Source: Clostridiales bacterium
GTDB taxonomy: Bacteria > Bacillota_A > Clostridia > Oscillospirales > Oscillospiraceae
DNA: 9,821 nucleotides
Direction: 5' to 3'
Assembly (NCBI GenBank): GCA_019417795.1
Contig: DXUR01000074.1
Coordinates: forward strand, 1-9,821
The notes beneath the pieces were generated by a model that searched no databases, had not been told where the DNA came from, and saw only the letters and a program-made list of their open reading frames with translations. Shown one piece after another: positions 6,923 through 9,821 of the stretch. The position numbers were made by a program, and so were the translations under genes. The first letter of the stretch is position 1, and each line of letters begins with the position of its first letter.

Positions 6923-6954
6923 TTTTACCGAGACTGCAAGGAACTTCGGTAAAA
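6923..6954 (-). promoter_or_regulatory. Hairpin in the 5' leader of the 361-aa gene
   Basis: TTTTACCGA (6923-6931) and TCGGTAAAA (6946-6954) form a perfect 9-bp stem with a 14-nt loop. It lies between the internal terminator (6974-6996) and the ribosome binding site of the next gene. Such a structure could protect the 5' end of a processed transcript or be a protein-binding hairpin. No T-run follows it on the minus strand (AAGCCACAC), so it is not itself a terminator. No clear -35/-10 promoter was found in this leader. Confidence 0.45.
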
Positions 6955-6973
6955 ATCCGTGGTGTAACGACAG

Positions 6974-6996
6974 AAAAAAGCCCCGAAATCCGGGGC
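6974..6996 (-). terminator. Intrinsic terminator inside the conjugation operon
   Basis: Read on the minus strand: GCCCCG, loop GATTT, CGGGGC, then TTTTTT (complement of the A-run 6974-6979). A 6-bp all-G/C stem followed directly by six U residues is a classic Rho-independent terminator. It lies 47 nt after the stop of the 220-aa gene (7043) and about 100 nt before the start of the 361-aa gene, so it should reduce expression of the downstream coupling-protein segment unless read through or antiterminated. Confidence 0.75.
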
Positions 6997-7042
6997 GAAA
7001 TACGATGTTGCGGCAGGTCGGACAAGCAATGGCTGAAAATGC

Positions 7043-7705
7043 TCAAAAATCCGAGATGGATTTTAGGGTGTTTTCATGCTCAGCAAGCCAGGCGGGAAAC
7101 CGCTTTTTTTCCATGACACTGATTCTGGTACAGTCCTTTTCGCCCAGCGCAGCGGTGTTGTAGGCATCGCAGAGCAGGCCGGTATCGTCAGCCATGACGA
7201 AGGTGGAGAGGACATCCAGAAGCTGCTTTTCTTCCAGATTGTCGTAGTCACGGATACGCCGGGTGGGAAGGCACTGGTCATAAACCTGCGTAAAGCACAC
7301 CACACAATCGCTGAAGTGGGGCATGGGATGCTCTTTGGCGTATTGCTCCAATGAGAAGTAGAACGGGTCGAGCAGAAACTCAGTGTTTTGTCTCTGCTTG
7401 CGTTTTGGGAGCAGCCCGGGCAGGGTGACCTCCAGTACACCGTCCTCATAGACAACCTCAATTCCGTGTACAATACCGGCGGATGTCAGGTAATCGCCTT
7501 TGTGGATGGTGGTGCTGGAATATATCAAATGCCGCAGCCTGCAGGCAATTTTCTCTGCCCGTAGGGCGGCGTCAGTGGATAAGACTTCATAGTTGTCCGG
7601 ATAGCGCTGAATATCCGTGGTATCCATCGCGTAAAGAGCATTGCTCAAACGGGATATATCATCAAGAATGCTTCCAATCCGGTGTGAGATGATTTTTCGT
7701 TCCAA
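7043..7705 (-). CDS. Conserved ICE protein, DUF6100-like
   Basis: 220-aa soluble protein of unknown function. I associate it with the DUF6100 family found in Firmicutes conjugative elements, from memory of the overall pattern rather than a search. Visible: a helical N-terminus (residues ~1-65), a beta-rich middle with two hydrophobic strands (GIEVVYEDGVLEVTLPGL), a basic turn PKRKQRQ, and a helical C-terminal part containing RRIRDYDNLEEKQLLD and VMEKKRFPAWL. No signal peptide, membrane helix or catalytic signature is seen. The start is TTG at 7705, supported by AGGAGG 7 nt upstream. It follows immediately, in the same frame, after the TGA that ends the preceding gene, so the two are surely co-translated. 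The terminator at 6974-6996 follows. Confidence 0.7.
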   Translation of the reverse strand: MERKIISHRIGSILDDISRLSNALYAMDTTDIQRYPDNYEVLSTDAALRAEKIACRLRHLIYSSTTIHKGDYLTSAGIVHGIEVVYEDGVLEVTLPGLLPKRKQRQNTEFLLDPFYFSLEQYAKEHPMPHFSDCVVCFTQVYDQCLPTRRIRDYDNLEEKQLLDVLSTFVMADDTGLLCDAYNTAALGEKDCTRISVMEKKRFPAWLAEHENTLKSISDF

Positions 7706-8233
7706 TCAAGTTCCTCCTGTTTTCTTAAAGTAATGCACCTGGCCCGCTGCATCCACGGTGCAGAAACCGGAAATGCCAGGGCAGTCAATGCGGCGAATGT
7801 CTTCCGGATTATCGACCAAAATGATGCGGCGTCCACCGCTGCGGTCATCCCGAAGCGCATGGTTGATCAGGGCCTCCTGGCCGGAAGCTGCGTAGACGAT
7901 TTCGTATAGTTCACCGTTTGCAAAGAAGATAAGCTTGGCCGGAAAATCACCGGGAGCATGGTATTCCACCTGCCCGATAAAATCCAAGAGTACCCAGGCA
8001 GCCCGTATCAGAGAGTTGTCTGATTTTGCTGCCCAACCAGACGGAAAGTAACCGCCTGTATCAGTTTGAAAAATACGGCCCTGCTTTTGCAGATGGGAGA
8101 GCAGGGTCTTGATGATTTCTTCTTTGTCAGGGTGAAAGCAAAGAAGCTGCTGCATATTGAGACCGGGATACATCGTGACGATCCGCAGCAGAGCCGCAGC
8201 TTCATTTCCATAGATTTCAGCCCTGGTCTTCAT
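7706..8233 (-). CDS. Conserved ICE protein, DUF5697-like, winged-helix N-terminus
   Basis: 175-aa protein that I assign, from memory of the family pattern, to DUF5697 of Firmicutes conjugative elements. The N-terminal ~70 residues form a likely winged helix-turn-helix: MKTRAEIYGNEAAALLRIV, NMQQLLCF, EIIKTLLSHLQKQGRIF. The C-terminal ~100 residues are alpha/beta (WVLLDFIGQVEYH, FPAKLIFFANGELYEIVY, RRIILVDNPEDI). I chose the ATG at 8233 because GGAGG lies 8 nt upstream. The frame stays open to 8332 but contains only weak starts there, and it runs through the duplicated spacer. The role is unknown; DNA binding or operon regulation is inference. The stop TGA directly abuts the next gene's TTG start in the same frame. 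Confidence 0.75.
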   Translation of the reverse strand: MKTRAEIYGNEAAALLRIVTMYPGLNMQQLLCFHPDKEEIIKTLLSHLQKQGRIFQTDTGGYFPSGWAAKSDNSLIRAAWVLLDFIGQVEYHAPGDFPAKLIFFANGELYEIVYAASGQEALINHALRDDRSGGRRIILVDNPEDIRRIDCPGISGFCTVDAAGQVHYFKKTGGT

Positions 8234-8249
8234 GGGTATCACCTCCAAT

Positions 8250-8294
8250 GGCGTAATATAGGCGTATTCAAGACGCATTAAATAGGAAGGAAAG
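8250..8294. repeat. Spacer repeat, copy B
   Basis: Begins GGCGTAATATAGGCGTATTC, continues through AGACGCAT and ends GGAAGGAAAG. It is the diverged partner of 8345-8393: about 22 of the first 29 bases match and the 10-base end is identical. It lies just before the ribosome binding site of the DUF5697-like gene. On the minus strand it contains an ATG frame (MRLEYAYITP) that would extend that protein upstream, but without a ribosome binding site. Confidence 0.6.
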
Positions 8295-8341
8295 CCAGTC
8301 AGTGTAAGCCAAAAAGATGATCTGGCTGGCAAAACTGGTTT

Positions 8342-8401
8342 TTAGGCGTAATACAGACGCAAAGCAGACGCATAGCGGCGTCTGGAAGGAAAGTTGCACA
8401 T
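8342..8401 (-). CDS. Possible 19-aa small ORF after the VirB4 gene
   Basis: ATG at 8401-8399 has GAGGTGATTCCC immediately upstream, nearly the same context (GGAGGTGATACCC) as the start of the next gene. It reads MCNFPSRRRYASALRLYYA and ends in TAA at 8344-8342. It begins 26 nt after the VirB4 stop. It may be a real small peptide, or a duplicated gene start left over from the spacer duplication. No homology is known to me. Confidence 0.3.
   Translation of the reverse strand: MCNFPSRRRYASALRLYYA
8345..8393. repeat. Spacer repeat, copy A, with internal hairpin
   Basis: Begins GGCGTAATACAGACGCAAAG, continues AGACGCAT and ends GGAAGGAAAG. It is the partner of 8250-8294, offset by about 95-99 bp. 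It contains a perfect 6-bp hairpin, AGACGC (8366-8371), ATAGCG loop, GCGTCT (8378-8383), plus an extra AGACGC at 8355-8360. Its presence between the VirB4 and DUF5697-like genes suggests a local tandem duplication. Confidence 0.6.
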
Positions 8402-8426
8402 GGGAATCACCTCGCTTTTCAAATTG

Positions 8427-9821
8427 TTATATCTGCTGTTCGGCAGATGTGGATTGTTCACGGCGTTTTCGCTCTACGATTTCACGCAGCTCGCGGCGGT
8501 CGGTAGTGATCAGATCCTTTTCCAGAGGGCTGGCTTTGAACTCCACCATAATATTGTTGTTATTGGTAGAAATCAGACCGTGACCTCTTTCAAAGTGAGT
8601 GATCTCCATTGTTTCAGCATCGGACAGGTGCAGGGCTTCCTGTACCCGCTGGGCTTCGTCGTCCTCCAGATTCAGAATGATCTTGGTCTTGGAGTTGTTG
8701 ATGATGCCCTTACCAAATCTGCCGCCGTCAAGGTCAAAGAAATCGGCAAGATCCTGGCTTGCAAAAATCGAGGCGCCGCCGTAACCGCGTATGGTTTTGG
8801 CAATTTCCAAAAGAAAATCGCCGGCCAATCTTACACCAGCAGCACCGGCGCCGGATAGAAGCTGCCAACACTCATCGATGAAGATGGCTTTTTCTTCTGT
8901 ACGGTCGGCTTTGGCTCTGTCCCAAACAAAGTCCAGCGCCACAAACATACCTACGGTGAGCAGGTCTCCGGTGAGGGAGGAAATATCCAAAACAGTGTAC
9001 TTGTTGTCGAGCCGAACATTGGTCTGCTTATTGAAGGTGCTGGCGCTTCCGTTTACCAGACGATTTAGGATGTGGGCCATGCGCATCGTTTCCTTGGAGG
9101 TTTTCAAAATTTCGTACAGGTCACCAAGCACCGGCATCTCACGGTACTGGCCGGGCTTTGCAGGGTCTTCCAAAGAGGCATTATCATGAGTGATGCCTTT
9201 TGTGTTATAGGTACGAACAAGGGCTTCGTCCAAAAGCTGTCGTTCCTCGTGAGACATATCGGGGATCAGCAGACTGAAAAATATGTGGAGCTGCTGGATC
9301 TTTGCTGCAAGTTCAGATAACTGGATGCCTGGACCGTCCAGAAGTTCATTCACCGAGCGGTCTACCCGCCGAATCTCCATGACATTGATGCAGTGGGGAC
9401 TGGCCGGTGAAATCTGGATAAAGGAGCCGCCCACATTGGAGCAGGCGCGATGGAATTCATGGCCTTTTAGGGGCGCAACAATGAAAATGGGGATATTTTT
9501 CCGCCTCATTCGCAGCGCCATCAACTGCATGGTAAAGGTTTTGCCGGCTCCGCTCGTGCCAAGGATCGACATATTGGCGTTCTTATAGACCGCAGAATTG
9601 AAGATGTCCACGATAATAAGGGAACTGTTGTACTTGTTGACACCCAGCAGGATACCGTTATCATCACACATCTCATAGGATGTAAAGGGATAACAGCTTG
9701 CCGCACCGCCTGTCAGCAGGTTGCGCTTACCCCGCTCATACAGTTTCTTTTCCATTGCCACCAATGGCAGGGCAGATAAAAACGCCTGTTCCTCCCGAAA
9801 ATGGCAGGTGCAGGCGGTCAT
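8427..9821 (-). CDS. virB4: VirB4-family conjugation ATPase (TraE/TrsE-like), C-terminal part, cut by the window edge
   Basis: 464 residues of the C-terminal ATPase domain of a type IV secretion VirB4 protein, the motor that energises assembly of the conjugation channel at the membrane. The Walker A motif GTSGAGKT is at residues 88-95 and the Walker B motif KAIFIDEC at 311-318; a following AKTIRGYGGASIFASQD segment (341-357) is typical of VirB4/TrbE ATPases. Family members are normally about 600-850 aa, and the Met at the very edge (9821) is almost surely internal, so the N-terminal half lies outside the window. The end is a charged helix (RRELREIVERKRREQ). Both nucleotide-binding motifs are canonical, in contrast to the coupling protein downstream. 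It is the first gene of the visible operon. Confidence 0.93.
   Translation of the reverse strand: MTACTCHFREEQAFLSALPLVAMEKKLYERGKRNLLTGGAASCYPFTSYEMCDDNGILLGVNKYNSSLIIVDIFNSAVYKNANMSILGTSGAGKTFTMQLMALRMRRKNIPIFIVAPLKGHEFHRACSNVGGSFIQISPASPHCINVMEIRRVDRSVNELLDGPGIQLSELAAKIQQLHIFFSLLIPDMSHEERQLLDEALVRTYNTKGITHDNASLEDPAKPGQYREMPVLGDLYEILKTSKETMRMAHILNRLVNGSASTFNKQTNVRLDNKYTVLDISSLTGDLLTVGMFVALDFVWDRAKADRTEEKAIFIDECWQLLSGAGAAGVRLAGDFLLEIAKTIRGYGGASIFASQDLADFFDLDGGRFGKGIINNSKTKIILNLEDDEAQRVQEALHLSDAETMEITHFERGHGLISTNNNNIMVEFKASPLEKDLITTDRRELREIVERKRREQSTSAEQQI

Noticed and set aside
8234..8332. Upstream extension of the DUF5697-like protein to 208 aa
   Set aside because: The extension crosses the duplicated spacer and its starts lack ribosome binding sites, while ATG 8233 has GGAGG at 8 nt.
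1..9821. CRISPR array, tRNA, rRNA or insertion sequence ends
   Set aside because: No regularly spaced repeats, no tRNA-like cloverleaf and no transposase or terminal inverted repeats were seen on either strand.

Overview
The window looks like part of an integrative conjugative element (ICE/CTn) from a Gram-positive anaerobe, most likely a gut Clostridia member of the Oscillospiraceae/Lachnospiraceae type. The grounds are strong AGGAGG ribosome binding sites, a compact minus-strand operon of Firmicutes-type type IV secretion proteins (VirB4-like ATPase, VirD4/TraG-like coupling protein), and small conserved ICE proteins between them. No species can be named from the sequence alone.

Right and centre (about 2250-9821, all minus strand, read right to left): the operon enters at the right edge with the C-terminal half of a VirB4-type ATPase (8427-9821, cut by the window). 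Next come a short spacer holding a diverged duplication and a possible 19-aa ORF, a 175-aa DUF5697-like protein (7706-8233), and a 220-aa DUF6100-like protein (7043-7705). A leader region follows with an intrinsic terminator, a second hairpin and a possible leader peptide (about 6846-6996). Then come a 361-aa winged-helix-like ICE protein (5785-6870), the coupling protein (3833 to 5767 or 5788), and a 498-aa protein with an acidic disordered N-terminus and three S1-like modules (2303-3799). A strong hairpin terminator at 2251-2292 closes the operon.

Left (about 1-2240): a visibly more AT-rich cargo segment with a different orientation. It carries a complete type IV toxin-antitoxin operon, abiEi-abiEii, on the plus strand (612-2214), whose promoter overlaps a long inverted repeat that is a good candidate for the autoregulatory operator. 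Divergent from it lies the 3' remnant of an AAA15/OLD-like ATPase gene (63 to about 527), probably a decayed defence gene. AbiE systems serve as abortive-infection and element-stabilisation modules, so this reads as a defence/maintenance cargo at the end of the conjugation operon.

The most unusual details are translational and regulatory. The coupling-protein gene seems to start on an ATA codon in an ATAA overlap. The 361-aa gene has its only good ribosome binding site placed for an out-of-frame TTG leader ORF. An intrinsic terminator lies inside the operon. The DUF5697-like and DUF6100-like genes sit in one frame, separated by a single TGA.
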